Assembly: GCF_015693305.1 (NCBI RefSeq) | Contig: NZ_CP065138.1 | Coordinates: forward strand, 1,922,001 to 1,986,000 | From: Sphingobium sp. Cam5-1 | Lineage (GTDB): Bacteria; Pseudomonadota; Alphaproteobacteria; Sphingomonadales; Sphingomonadaceae | DNA length: 64,000 nucleotides | Reading direction: 5' to 3' | Part shown: positions 53,815 through 62,835 of the stretch, piece by piece | Layout: each line of letters opens with the position of its first letter | Numbering within the stretch: the first letter of the stretch is position 1 | Notes under the pieces: generated by a model | The model's database searches: none | Seen by the model: only the letters and a program-made list of their open reading frames with translations | What the model was told of the DNA's origin: nothing | Translations under genes and position numbers: made by a program

Positions 53815-56288
53815 TCTCCGGGGGCTGGAGGTTGGGGAGCGGTGGATCGGGCGGCGCCGGGAAACTCGCCGATGAGGTCGGCGGCCCAGGCGAGGTCGGC
53901 GGAGCGCAGGAAGCGGGCCGCGAAGCCCTCTGCGCCGTGCTCGGCGAGAAGGCCGTCAATTCGCTTCTGGCTGTCGGGATCGGACGCACCGCAGAGCGCC
54001 AGCGCGATCGGTCCCAGGCCGAGTTCGAACAGGCGATTGCCGCGCGCCGACTGCAAATAGTAATGCCGCTTAGGCGTCGCCCGGCTGACCAGTTCGATCT
54101 GCCGGTCGTTGAGGCCGAACCGCTCATAGGCAGCGCGCGACTGCGGTTCGATCGCCCGATCGTTCGGTAGCAATATCCGCTGCGGGCAGCTTTCAATGAT
54201 GGACGGCGCAATGCTGCTGTCGGCGATATCGGCGAGGCTCTGCGTTGCGAAGAGCACTGCGACATTCTTCTTGCGCAGCGTCTTCAGCCATTCGCGGATG
54301 CGGGCGGTGAAGAGCGGATGGTCGAGAAAGATCCAGGCCTCGTCGAGGATCAGCAAGGTCGGACGGCCGTCGAAGCGTTCCTCGAGCCGGTGGAAGAGAT
54401 AGGTCAGCACCGGGGCGACAACCCCGGATTGGCCCATCAGCGCTTCGGTCTCGAAGCACTGGACATCGGCCAGAGCGAGGTTCTGCTCGGCCGCATCGAG
54501 CAGGCGGCCATAGGGACCATCGAGCGTGTAGGCCGTCAGCGCGGTGCGAAGCGCATTCGACTGGAGCAGCATGACAAGTCCGGTGAGCGTGCGCTCCTGT
54601 GGCGGTGCCGATGCGAGGCTGTTCAGCGCCGACCAGACGGCGTCCTTGACCTCGGGCGTAACCACGACCTTTTCATGCGCCAGCAGCGCCGCAATCCATT
54701 CCGCCGCCCAGCTGCGTTCACCGGCATCGTCGATCCGGCGCAGCGGCTGGAACGCCAGGGCATCCTTGCCATCCGGGCCGCCGTCCGCGTCGAGCCCGAG
54801 GGCATGATGCGCGCCACCCATCGCAAGTACCGCCGCGCGCGCCGAGAAGCCCTTGTCGAACACATAGACTTGGGATTGCGGATAGCGCCGGAACTGCAGC
54901 GCGATCAGGGCGAGCAGGACCGACTTGCCGGCACCGGTCGGCCCGACGACCAGCATGTGCCCGACATCGCCGACATGGGTCGACAGGCGAAACGGCGTCG
55001 ATCCGCTGGTCTGGGCATGGAGCAGCGGTGGCGCGCCGAGGTGGCGGTTCTCCGCCGGCCCGGCCCAGACCGAGGACAGCGGCATGAGATGGGCGAGGTT
55101 CAGCGTATGGACCAGCGGCTGGCGGACGTTGGCATAGGCCTGGCCGGGCAGCGAGGACAGCCAGGCCTCGACCGCGTTGAGGCTCTCGCGCACGCAGGTG
55201 AAGCCGAGGCCGTTGACGATCCGCTCGACTGCGCGGACCTTGTCTTCCACCCGCGCCCGGTCCGTATCGGCGACAGTGATCGTGGTGGTGAGGTAGCCGA
55301 AGGCGACATGATCGCCGCCGAGCGCCTGCAGCGCAAGATCGGCATCGACCACCTTGTTGTCCGCGTCGGTATCGAGGAGCTGGACCGGCTGGTTGTACAT
55401 CACCTCGCGCAGCAGCGCGGTGATCGACTTGCGCTTGTTGAACCATTGTCGCCGGATCCTGGTCAGCGCCTTGGTCGCATCCTGCTTGTCGAGCGAAATG
55501 AAGCGGGTGACCCAGCGGTAGCCGAAATCCTGATGATTAAGCGCGTCGAGGATGCCGGGTCGGCTCAGATTCGGAAAGCCCAGCACGGTCAGGGTGCGCA
55601 GGTGGGTCTGCCCAAGCCTGGGCTCGAGGCCGCCGACAAGCGGCGTGTCGGCGAGCAGCGCATCAAGATAGATCGGCGTTTCGGGCACCGCGACCCTGTG
55701 GCGGCGATCGGATATCGCGCCGTGGAGATAGGTCAGCGTTTCGGCATCACTCAGCGCATGCACTTCGGGCATGAAACCGGAAAGGAGGTCGAGGATGCGG
55801 TCGGTTTCGGCGATGAAACCGGCAAGGCTGGCACGCCAGTCACGGCCCTGCGCGTCATCGGGCCGCTCGACCAGGCTTCGTCCGGCAGCGTCGCTGCTGT
55901 CGGCGGGTGGCAGCCAGGTCAGCGTGCCGTGATAGATGCTCTCGAAATGCTGGCCCTCGGCTTCGAACCCGGCACGCCGTTCCTGGTCGACCAGCCAGGA
56001 TGCGGCGTCAGGAAATGTGCTGTCTGGATAGCCCTGGCTCCCGCGGCGCTCGGCCTCGAAGAACAGTGCCCAGCCCGTACCGAGGCGCTTCAGCACATTG
56101 TTGGCGCGCGCGCAGGCCGAGACGAGTTCGGCTTCGGTCGCGCTTTCGAGGTCTGGACCGCAAAAGGCAAAGGTGCGCTGGAAGCTGCCATCCTTGTTGA
56201 TGACGACGCCGGGTGCGACCAGCGCGGCCCAGGGCAGATGATCGGCGAGGCGGTCGGCCCGCGACCGGTATTCGGCGAGGTTCAACAT
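53811..56288 (-). CDS. trbE: Conjugal transfer ATPase TrbE (VirB4-like)
   Basis: An 825-aa VirB4-type ATPase. CagE/TrbE N-terminal domain, then the P-loop GPTGAGKSVLLALIALQF (about residue 453) and Walker B TLLILDEAWIFLDHP, followed by LRKKNVAVLFATQS. It powers pilus assembly and substrate transfer. It overlaps trbD by 7 bp and trbJ by 4 bp. Confidence 0.94.
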   Translation of the reverse strand: MLNLAEYRSRADRLADHLPWAALVAPGVVINKDGSFQRTFAFCGPDLESATEAELVSACARANNVLKRLGTGWALFFEAERRGSQGYPDSTFPDAASWLVDQERRAGFEAEGQHFESIYHGTLTWLPPADSSDAAGRSLVERPDDAQGRDWRASLAGFIAETDRILDLLSGFMPEVHALSDAETLTYLHGAISDRRHRVAVPETPIYLDALLADTPLVGGLEPRLGQTHLRTLTVLGFPNLSRPGILDALNHQDFGYRWVTRFISLDKQDATKALTRIRRQWFNKRKSITALLREVMYNQPVQLLDTDADNKVVDADLALQALGGDHVAFGYLTTTITVADTDRARVEDKVRAVERIVNGLGFTCVRESLNAVEAWLSSLPGQAYANVRQPLVHTLNLAHLMPLSSVWAGPAENRHLGAPPLLHAQTSGSTPFRLSTHVGDVGHMLVVGPTGAGKSVLLALIALQFRRYPQSQVYVFDKGFSARAAVLAMGGAHHALGLDADGGPDGKDALAFQPLRRIDDAGERSWAAEWIAALLAHEKVVVTPEVKDAVWSALNSLASAPPQERTLTGLVMLLQSNALRTALTAYTLDGPYGRLLDAAEQNLALADVQCFETEALMGQSGVVAPVLTYLFHRLEERFDGRPTLLILDEAWIFLDHPLFTARIREWLKTLRKKNVAVLFATQSLADIADSSIAPSIIESCPQRILLPNDRAIEPQSRAAYERFGLNDRQIELVSRATPKRHYYLQSARGNRLFELGLGPIALALCGASDPDSQKRIDGLLAEHGAEGFAARFLRSADLAWAADLIGEFPGAARSTAPQPPAPGE

Positions 56289-56542
56289 GCCAGATATCCC
56301 TTCTGGCGCAGATGGCGGAGCAGCACGGGCGCGAAATCAGGATCGCGGCGCGCGGCAAACACTGCGACGCTGTGACCGACCGCCCAGAGGGCGATGCCGA
56401 CCAGCCATTGCTGGAGGCCGAGACCGACTGCGGCCGCGATCGTGCCGTTGACGATCGCGATCGCGCGCGGCGCGCCGCCGAGCAGGATCGGCGAGCCCAG
56501 ACTGGCGTGGATCGGCGCCTCGAAGCCTTCAATGTGGCTCAT
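56282..56542 (-). CDS. trbD: Conjugal transfer protein TrbD (VirB3-like)
   Basis: An 86-aa VirB3-type inner-membrane protein. The N-terminal GFEAPIHASLGSPILLGGAP is the family signature, with one or two hydrophobic helices (about 29-60). It overlaps trbC (ATGA) and trbE. Confidence 0.9.
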   Translation of the reverse strand: MSHIEGFEAPIHASLGSPILLGGAPRAIAIVNGTIAAAVGLGLQQWLVGIALWAVGHSVAVFAARRDPDFAPVLLRHLRQKGYLAC

Positions 56543-56874
56543 GCGACGAGCGCCCCGCCGCCGAAGCTGAAGAAGGACAGGAAGAAGCTCGAGGCGGCGA
56601 AGGCGATCGACAGGCCGAAGATGATCTGGATCAGCCGGCGGAACCCGCCCGCCGTCTCGCCGAAGGCCAGCGTGAGGCCGGTCACGATGATGATGATCAC
56701 CGCGACGATCTTGGCGACGGGTCCCTGCACGGATTCCAGCACCTGCTGGAGCGGCTGTTCCCAGGGCATGCCGGACCCGCTGGCATGGGCCGTCCGGGTC
56801 AGGGTGAGCGAAAGGCCGAGCATCAGCCCGGTCAGGAAAAGGCAGTCACGATTGGGAATGGGAAAGGTGCGCAT
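56539..56874 (-). CDS. trbC: Conjugal transfer pilin TrbC (VirB2-like)
   Basis: A 111-aa VirB2-type pilin precursor. A long signal segment (about 1-32) is followed by two hydrophobic helices (about 54-72 and 82-104), as in pilins of type IV systems. The conserved WEQPLQQVLESVQGPVAKI lies between. The start ATG 56874 is 1 bp after the trbB stop. Confidence 0.9.
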   Translation of the reverse strand: MRTFPIPNRDCLFLTGLMLGLSLTLTRTAHASGSGMPWEQPLQQVLESVQGPVAKIVAVIIIIVTGLTLAFGETAGGFRRLIQIIFGLSIAFAASSFFLSFFSFGGGALVA

Positions 56875-56875
56875 G

Positions 56876-57868
56876 TCAGTCTCCTGTGTGGTCAGGGGTT
56901 GGGGAGAGATCGACGACGGCGTAGCCGCCATCGGGGTCGAGGCCCGCGACGCAGGCGATCGTCTCGATGCGCCGCGCGGTGCCGCGGCCGGCGATGAAGA
57001 CGATCAGGTTGATCGCCTCGGCGACCAGGCGGCGCGGCACGGTGACGACGGCTTCCTGGATGAGCTGTTCGATCCGGTAGAGCGCGGAAGACGCGCTGTT
57101 GGCGTGGACGGTCGCGATCCCGCCGGGATGGCCGGTGTTCCAGGCCTTCAGCATGTCGAGCGCTTCGCCGCCGCGAACCTCACCGACGATGATGCGGTCG
57201 GGCCGCAGGCGCAGTGTCGAGCGCACCAGGTCGCCCATGGTGACGGCGTCTGCCCGTGTCCTCAGCGCCACCGTATCGTGGGCGGGCGACTGCAGTTCGC
57301 GCGTGTCCTCGATCAGGATGATCCGCTCGTCGAGATGCGCCATCTCGGCGAGCAGCGCATTGGCGAGCGTGGTCTTGCCCGAGCTGGTGCCGCCGGCGAT
57401 CAGGATGTTCCGGCGATCGACAACTGCCAGCGAAAGCATACGGGCAGCCTCGGCCGACATGATGCCGTCAGCCACATAGTCCATCAGGGTATAGACCCGC
57501 GCCGCAGGCTTCCTGATCGAGAAGCAGGGCGCGGTCGAGACCGGCGGGAGAATACCTTCGAAGCGCTCGCCTGCGCCTTGCCCATGCGGCGGCAGCTCGG
57601 CCGAGACGATGGGACGTTCGCCATGGACCTCGGCACGGGCATACGATGCCACCAGCCGGATGATCCGCTCGACCTGGGAGCCGTCGAACTTCACGTCGGT
57701 ATCGACCCGGCCTTCACCGAGGATGTCGACGCGGAGCGCGCCGTCGGGATTGACCATGATTTCGATGACGCGGGGATCGGAGAGCGCGGCCGCGATCGCC
57801 GGCCCCATCGCGGTGCGCAGCATGGCGCGGCGACGGTCGGCAGACACAGTATCGGATGGGGCCGACAT
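56876..57868 (-). CDS. trbB: Conjugal transfer ATPase TrbB (VirB11-like)
   Basis: A 330-aa secretion ATPase of the VirB11 family. N-terminal domain, then the Walker A GGTSSGKTTLANAL (about residue 159), the Asp box ILIEDTREL and the Walker B-like RPDRIIVGEVRGGEALDML. It switches the channel between pilus assembly and DNA transfer. ATG overlaps the CopG stop by 1 bp. Confidence 0.94.
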   Translation of the reverse strand: MSAPSDTVSADRRRAMLRTAMGPAIAAALSDPRVIEIMVNPDGALRVDILGEGRVDTDVKFDGSQVERIIRLVASYARAEVHGERPIVSAELPPHGQGAGERFEGILPPVSTAPCFSIRKPAARVYTLMDYVADGIMSAEAARMLSLAVVDRRNILIAGGTSSGKTTLANALLAEMAHLDERIILIEDTRELQSPAHDTVALRTRADAVTMGDLVRSTLRLRPDRIIVGEVRGGEALDMLKAWNTGHPGGIATVHANSASSALYRIEQLIQEAVVTVPRRLVAEAINLIVFIAGRGTARRIETIACVAGLDPDGGYAVVDLSPTPDHTGD

Positions 57869-58272
57869 TACGACTTGCCTCCCTTCGCTTCGGGCGGCGC
57901 CAGCGTGCGTGTACCCGCCGCGATCTGGCGGCCGACCTGGGCGACGAAGGATTCGAAACGGTCACGCCCGATCGCGCGGCCTGCGGCGTCGGCCTCGGGC
58001 AGCGGTGCCGTGACCATCAGCTGGTAGCGGACGAACAGCGACAGGCTTTCCAGCAGGACATCGATGTCGCGCCGCGCGCCGTCGAGCTCGCGCGACAGCC
58101 GGTCGAGACGGACCTTCAGAAGATCGTCAATTTCCTTGGAACCCCGGCGCGCCAGCCAGTCCCGGAGCGCGTCGTTGACCAGGTGGCTCTTGTTGCCGCG
58201 ATTGCCGGCGGCGAGCGCTTCAAGCGCGTCGCCGATCTCGCGATCCAGATAGAGGTTCTGGCGGATCTTCAT
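57868..58272 (-). CDS. CopG-like ribbon-helix-helix protein of the trb operon
   Basis: A 134-aa protein with a short RHH at the N-terminus (MKIRQNLYLDREIGDALEAL, then GNKSHLVNDALRDWL) and a helical C-terminal half. Members of this family, annotated as CopG regulators, lie between traG and trbB in this ICE type. It may repress the transfer operon. ATG 58272 sits 7 bp after traG. Confidence 0.85.
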   Translation of the reverse strand: MKIRQNLYLDREIGDALEALAAGNRGNKSHLVNDALRDWLARRGSKEIDDLLKVRLDRLSRELDGARRDIDVLLESLSLFVRYQLMVTAPLPEADAAGRAIGRDRFESFVAQVGRQIAAGTRTLAPPEAKGGKS

Positions 58273-58279
58273 CGCCGCC

Positions 58280-60304
58280 TCACAGCCCGGGCACGAGGTC
58301 GCGGTGGGCGCCCTCGTTGATCGCAAAGCCGCGGGCGACGGCGCTCAGACCCTGCGCCTGATCCATGGCGCGCTTGTCGGCCGCGACATCATCATCGTCA
58401 GGCACAAGTTGCGGATCGCGCGTTTCGGCGGCGTCGATGACTTTGGCTGGTTGTTCGGGAAGGCCGGGATGGCGCTGCTGCTGCATACCGCCATCGTCTT
58501 CGCCACCCGCGGCATCGTCGGCCTGATGCAGCCGAGCATCGATGCCGCGCACCCGGTCGGACCAGTCATTGCCGCGCGGCTTCGGGCAATCGGCATAGCG
58601 CCCTTGTGCCAGCTTCGGCGCGGGCGCCACGCGCGCAGTGAAATTGCGATCGCGGAAATAACGCAGCTTGCGTGCGCGGATCGGCGCAAGTCCGGAGACG
58701 AGCACGATCTCCTCGTCGGGCGAAAGCTGCATCACTTCGCCCGGCGTCAGCAGCTGGCGCGCGGTCTCTTGGCGGCTGACCATGACATGGGCGAGCCAGG
58801 GCGCGAGTCGGTGCCCGGCATAGTTGCGCATGGCGCGTTGCTCGGTCGCGGTGCCGAGTGCATCGGAAATACGCTTGGCTGTGCGTTCGTCGTTGGTCGC
58901 GAAGGCGACGCGGACATGGCAGTTGTCGAGGATGGCGTTGTGCTCGCCATAGGCCTTCTCGATCTGGTTGAGGCTCTGGGCGATCAGGAAAGCGCGGATG
59001 CCGTAGCCGGCCATGAACGCGAGGCTGGTCTCGAAGAAGTCGAGGCGGCCGAGCGCCGGAAACTCGTCGAGCATCATCAGCAGTTGATGACGGCGCGCGG
59101 AAGTGCCGGGCTGATCCAGCCGCTCGGTCAGGCGGCGGCCGATTTGGTTGAGCACGAGCCGAACCAGCGGCTTGGTGCGGCTGATGTCCGATGGCGGAAT
59201 GACGAGGTAAAGCGATAGAGGCTGGGCGGCCTCAATCAGGTCGGCGATCCGCCAGTCGCAGCGCGAGGTGACCTCGGCGACCGTCGGATCGCGATAGAGC
59301 CCGAGGAAGGACATCGCCGTCGACAGCACGCCCGAGCGCTCGTTCTCGCTTTTGTTGAGCAGTTCGCGCGCGGCGGACGCCACCACGGGGTGAACCCTGG
59401 GATTCTTGTCGTCGCCGAGATGGTTGGTGGTCATCATCCGGCGGAGCGTGGCGACGAAGCTGCGCTGCGGATCGGAGAGGAAGGTCGCAACCCGCGCGAG
59501 CGTCTTTTCTTCCTCGGCATAGAGAATGTGGAGGATCGCGCCGACCAGCAGCGAATGGCTGGTCTTCTCCCAATGGTTACGGCGTTCGAGCGCGCCCTCG
59601 GGATCGACGAGGATGTCCGCGATGTTCTGGACGTCGCGCACTTCGTTAACGCCGCGCCGGACTTCCAGCAGCGGATTGTAGTGCGCCGAGGCGGCATCGG
59701 TGGGATTGAACAGCAGGCAGTGCGAGAAGCGCGCGCGCCACCCGGCGGTCAGCGTCCAGTTCTCGCCCTTGATATCGTGGATGACCGCCGAGCCGGTCCA
59801 GGAGAGCAAGGTGGGCACGACGAGGCCCACGCCCTTGCCCGAGCGGGTCGGCGCGAATGCCATGACATGCTCGGGGCCGTCATGGCGCAGATAGCGGCCG
59901 CGCAGCGTGCCGAGCATGATGCCGGCGTCGCGATGCAGTCCAGCGCGCACGATTTCGCGGCGGCTTGCCCAACGAGCCGAACCGTATGTGGTGACATTGC
60001 TCGACTGGCGCGCGCGCCACAGCGAACCGAAGATTGCCGCAGCGCAGCCGATGAAGCCGCTGGCGCCAGCGAACATGCCCGCGCGGTCGAAGATGTGCGG
60101 GGCATAGGCGTCATAGTGATACCACCAGGGGAACAGCGCCCAGGGATGATAGACCGGCACGCCGTCGAACCGGAACCAGGGCGCTCCGAGTTCGGGTTGA
60201 TAGGCCAGCATGGCGGCCGCCCATTGTGTCGCCGCCCAGATGCCCAGCAGGACGATGGCGAAGACGACGATGATCTGGCCGATGAGCAGTTTGGTGGGTG
60301 TCAC
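58280..60304 (-). CDS. traG: Conjugal transfer coupling protein TraG (VirD4-like)
   Basis: A 674-aa type IV coupling protein. Two membrane helices (about residues 7-30 and 75-95), an ATPase domain with Walker A FAPTRSGKGVGLVVPTLLSW (about 147-166) and Walker B LLMMLDEFPALGRLDFF, and an acidic, poorly conserved C-terminal tail rich in Asp/Gln. It links the relaxosome to the channel. The start is GTG 60304. A relaxase gene is expected upstream but other genes are found instead. Confidence 0.93.
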   Translation of the reverse strand: MTPTKLLIGQIIVVFAIVLLGIWAATQWAAAMLAYQPELGAPWFRFDGVPVYHPWALFPWWYHYDAYAPHIFDRAGMFAGASGFIGCAAAIFGSLWRARQSSNVTTYGSARWASRREIVRAGLHRDAGIMLGTLRGRYLRHDGPEHVMAFAPTRSGKGVGLVVPTLLSWTGSAVIHDIKGENWTLTAGWRARFSHCLLFNPTDAASAHYNPLLEVRRGVNEVRDVQNIADILVDPEGALERRNHWEKTSHSLLVGAILHILYAEEEKTLARVATFLSDPQRSFVATLRRMMTTNHLGDDKNPRVHPVVASAARELLNKSENERSGVLSTAMSFLGLYRDPTVAEVTSRCDWRIADLIEAAQPLSLYLVIPPSDISRTKPLVRLVLNQIGRRLTERLDQPGTSARRHQLLMMLDEFPALGRLDFFETSLAFMAGYGIRAFLIAQSLNQIEKAYGEHNAILDNCHVRVAFATNDERTAKRISDALGTATEQRAMRNYAGHRLAPWLAHVMVSRQETARQLLTPGEVMQLSPDEEIVLVSGLAPIRARKLRYFRDRNFTARVAPAPKLAQGRYADCPKPRGNDWSDRVRGIDARLHQADDAAGGEDDGGMQQQRHPGLPEQPAKVIDAAETRDPQLVPDDDDVAADKRAMDQAQGLSAVARGFAINEGAHRDLVPGL

Positions 60305-60465
60305 GTCGAGGCTCCAGCCCGCCGGAAAGGACCGGTTCGGGCGGTTTCAGACTCGGTGACAGACGCCGAAAATTGAACGGTGCTGATGGGCGCAGATGGG
60401 CTCGTGTCGGCCTGTTCCGGTTGGATGCCGGCACGGAAGGCTATCCGAAAGCAGGTGCCTAGCGA

Positions 60466-61371
60466 TTAGAGGCCAGCGTCGGCTTTCAGTGTTTCGAGGC
60501 GTTCGGGCGAGACGATCTCGACGATGTCACGCAGGGCACGGACCGATTGCGACAGGGCGTCGAGATCGTCATTGCCGATCTCATAGCTCGCCGAGTAGCG
60601 GGCCTCGACGTAGGCGCGTTTGAGCAATTCGAACCGGCGACGGTCGAGTCTGGTGGCGCGCGGCCAAGCCTCGATCAGACGCGGTTCGCTGTCTTCGGCA
60701 AGCGAACGCAGGAACTTGATGTTGTGCGAGCGAGGAAAATAGAGGGTGCGGACAAGCAGGAAGCAGATGTAGGCGCGTTCCGTCGCTTGGTGGAGGTTGA
60801 AAGCTGCGTCCTTTCGCTTCCCGCTTGAGATGCAGAAGTCGGCTATCTCTATCGCGTCGTTGGTCTTCTCAACCCAATCTTCGAAATAGGCCGACGCCAT
60901 TTCATAGGCGTCCGCGGCTGTCAGCGGTTTGGGTGTCGCAAGCGCGTTGCCCGGCAACTCGTAGAGCACGATCCCGTCGCGGGCGATGTCGGTCCAGAAA
61001 TACTCGCCCCGGCTCAGCGCCTGATTCACCTCGTCCAGCGTATGGACGATGATGTTCACCGGCCGCGCGATCGCGCTGTCGTGCAGGATCTTGTCCTCCG
61101 CGACATACCAGTAATCGGCGACGTCGGTTAGATCCGCGTGGCTGACGATGACCAGCAGGTCGAAATCCGACTGGTAGCCGTTCTCCGGCTCATCCACCCA
61201 GTCGCTCCGGGCATAACTGCCGAACAGGATGATCTTGAGGATTTTGCCGTTCTTCTTCCACGGCTGGTTCGCGCGCGCGATCGCATCGGCAAATTCGCCC
61301 ATGAGCGTTTGCTTCACGCGGTCCAGTTCACTTTGCTGGACTGGGGGTAGATGGTCGATGTCACTCCGCAT
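60466..61371 (-). CDS. Nucleotidyltransferase-HEPN fusion protein
   Basis: A 301-aa protein with an MNT nucleotidyltransferase domain (about 20-140: FGSYARSDW, then QSDFDLLVIV carrying the metal-binding Asp-x-Asp) fused to a HEPN domain (about 165-300: KRKDAAFNLHQATERAYICF, AYVEARYSASYE). In two-gene MntA-HepT systems the MNT partner AMPylates the HEPN RNase; here both are in one chain. The R-x4-6-H catalytic motif of HEPN RNases is not evident, so an RNase role is uncertain. I start at ATG 61371. Divergent from the Fic gene, and located as cargo between traG and the element's further genes. Confidence 0.85.
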   Translation of the reverse strand: MRSDIDHLPPVQQSELDRVKQTLMGEFADAIARANQPWKKNGKILKIILFGSYARSDWVDEPENGYQSDFDLLVIVSHADLTDVADYWYVAEDKILHDSAIARPVNIIVHTLDEVNQALSRGEYFWTDIARDGIVLYELPGNALATPKPLTAADAYEMASAYFEDWVEKTNDAIEIADFCISSGKRKDAAFNLHQATERAYICFLLVRTLYFPRSHNIKFLRSLAEDSEPRLIEAWPRATRLDRRRFELLKRAYVEARYSASYEIGNDDLDALSQSVRALRDIVEIVSPERLETLKADAGL

Positions 61372-61502
61372 GAAGGGGATTCTCGCGGCAGACCATGACG
61401 TTGGCAAGCCTTGACCACATTGACCGGTGCGCCGATGATCGCGCGTCACGCACGAACGCTATCCCGCGTGTGTTCCAGATGATCGCGCACCTTGCCGTCT
61501 CC

Positions 61503-61567
61503 CTTATTTAAGTCCGCTTATCTTAGCTCATTTGCTAATTAAGTGAAGTGGTTATTGCTTAAATAAG
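61503..61567. promoter_or_regulatory. Cluster of four related palindromes in the fic/MNT-HEPN divergent promoter
   Basis: CTTATTTAAG (61503-61512), CTTATCTTAG (61517-61526), GCTAATTAAG (61534-61543) and CTTAAATAAG (61558-61567) are variants of one AT-rich 10-bp word; the first and last are exact inverse complements. TTAGC..GCTAA also forms an inverted repeat in the centre. The last copy ends 23 bp before the Fic ATG. The Fic protein has a C-terminal winged helix, so these are good candidates for its own operator. Confidence 0.55.
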
Positions 61568-61590
61568 GCGCGACATGCATATTGGTGCGC

Positions 61591-62787
61591 ATGGCTGATC
61601 CAGAACCGAATCCGCGGCTGGGCCGCTTCGTGGAGACTCCCGTCGCCGGGGAGATGGTCCGGGCATTCGTGCCGCCGCCGCTCCCACCTCAACCGCCGAT
61701 CGACGTGCTGACGCTGCTCGACCGGCTCAGCCTCGCGGAGCGTGCCCTTGGCCGCCTCGACGGCATCACCATGCTGCTGCCGCGTCAGGAACTCTTCCTC
61801 TACATGTATGTGAGGAAGGAAGCGGTGCTTTCATCCCAGATCGAGGGCACGCAATCGACGCTCTCCGACCTGCTCCGATTCGAAACCGAGGCGCAGGCCG
61901 GGCAGCCGATCGACGACATTCGCGAGGTATCGAACTACGTCGATGCCATGATGTACGGCCTCGAACGGTTGGAAGACATGCCGCTCTCGCTTCGCCTCAT
62001 TCGCGAGATGCACGAGCGACTGCTGCAAAGCGGCCGAGGTGGCACCAAGAGTCCCGGCGAGTTTCGCCGGTCGCAGAACTGGATCGGTGGCACCCGCCCG
62101 GGCAACGCGCTGTTCGTCCCGCCTCCAACCACGGAACTCGATGGCTGCCTCGACTCCCTCGAGCGGTTCATGCACGAGGAGGAGTCTCGGCTGCCAGCAC
62201 TCATCAAGGCAGGTCTGCTTCACGTCCAGTTCGAGACGATCCACCCCTTCCTCGACGGCAACGGCCGCATCGGCAGGTTGTTGGTGACGCTGTACCTGTG
62301 CGTCAACGGCGTACTGCGCAAGCCGCTGCTCTATCTCAGCTTGTATCTGAAGACTCACCGGAACGACTATTATCGGCTGCTGCAGGAGGTCCGCGAACGG
62401 GGAGCTTGGGAGGCTTGGCTCGACTTCTTCCTCGCCGGCGTAGCTGACACCGCCAACCAAGCCTTCGACGCCGCCACCCGCATCGTCGATCTGTTCAAGG
62501 AGGATCGCGAACGCATCACGGCCGAAAGCGACCGTGCCGGATCAGCGTTGCGCGTCCACGACCTCTTCCAGCAAAACCCGTTTCTTACTGCGAACCAATT
62601 GGTCGGACGGACTGGGCTGTCGGCGCCGACGGTCAATGCGGCGCTCTCAGACCTCGAACGGCTTGGGGTGGTCGAGGAGATCACCGGTAGGCGACGAGGC
62701 CGCGTGTTTGGCTATCGTCGATACCTGGCCATCCTCAGCGAAGGGACGGAGCCATTGTCATCGCCAAGGGCAGAGGCAACGGCCTAG
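61591..62787 (+). CDS. Fic family AMPylase with self-inhibitory helix and winged-helix C-terminus
   Basis: A 398-aa Fic/DOC protein of the SoFic kind. The N-terminal inhibitory motif S-x-x-x-E-G is S81-S-Q-I-E85-G86, the Fic active-site loop HPFLDGNGRIGR covers residues 218-229 with catalytic H218, and a C-terminal winged helix (about 315-375: NPFLTANQLVGRTGLSAPTV) follows. Fic proteins transfer AMP to Ser/Thr/Tyr hydroxyls; the target is unknown. ATG 61591 is preferred. The promoter has palindromes that its winged helix may bind. Followed 48 bp later by a codirectional unknown gene. Confidence 0.92.
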   Translation: MADPEPNPRLGRFVETPVAGEMVRAFVPPPLPPQPPIDVLTLLDRLSLAERALGRLDGITMLLPRQELFLYMYVRKEAVLSSQIEGTQSTLSDLLRFETEAQAGQPIDDIREVSNYVDAMMYGLERLEDMPLSLRLIREMHERLLQSGRGGTKSPGEFRRSQNWIGGTRPGNALFVPPPTTELDGCLDSLERFMHEEESRLPALIKAGLLHVQFETIHPFLDGNGRIGRLLVTLYLCVNGVLRKPLLYLSLYLKTHRNDYYRLLQEVRERGAWEAWLDFFLAGVADTANQAFDAATRIVDLFKEDRERITAESDRAGSALRVHDLFQQNPFLTANQLVGRTGLSAPTVNAALSDLERLGVVEEITGRRRGRVFGYRRYLAILSEGTEPLSSPRAEATA

Positions 62788-62835
62788 TTAGGAAGCCGAA
62801 GCCGGTGTGGGCGCTATAGCGCAGGGGATTGGACG

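Noticed and set aside
54318..56375. A 685-codon open frame on the plus strand opposite trbE
   Set aside because: It mirrors the coding strand of trbE in a GC-rich genome; its translation shows no domain, and trbE has all ATPase motifs.
56213..58027. A 604-codon plus-strand frame opposite trbD, trbC and trbB
   Set aside because: It runs over three recognised genes in the opposite direction and has no family resemblance.
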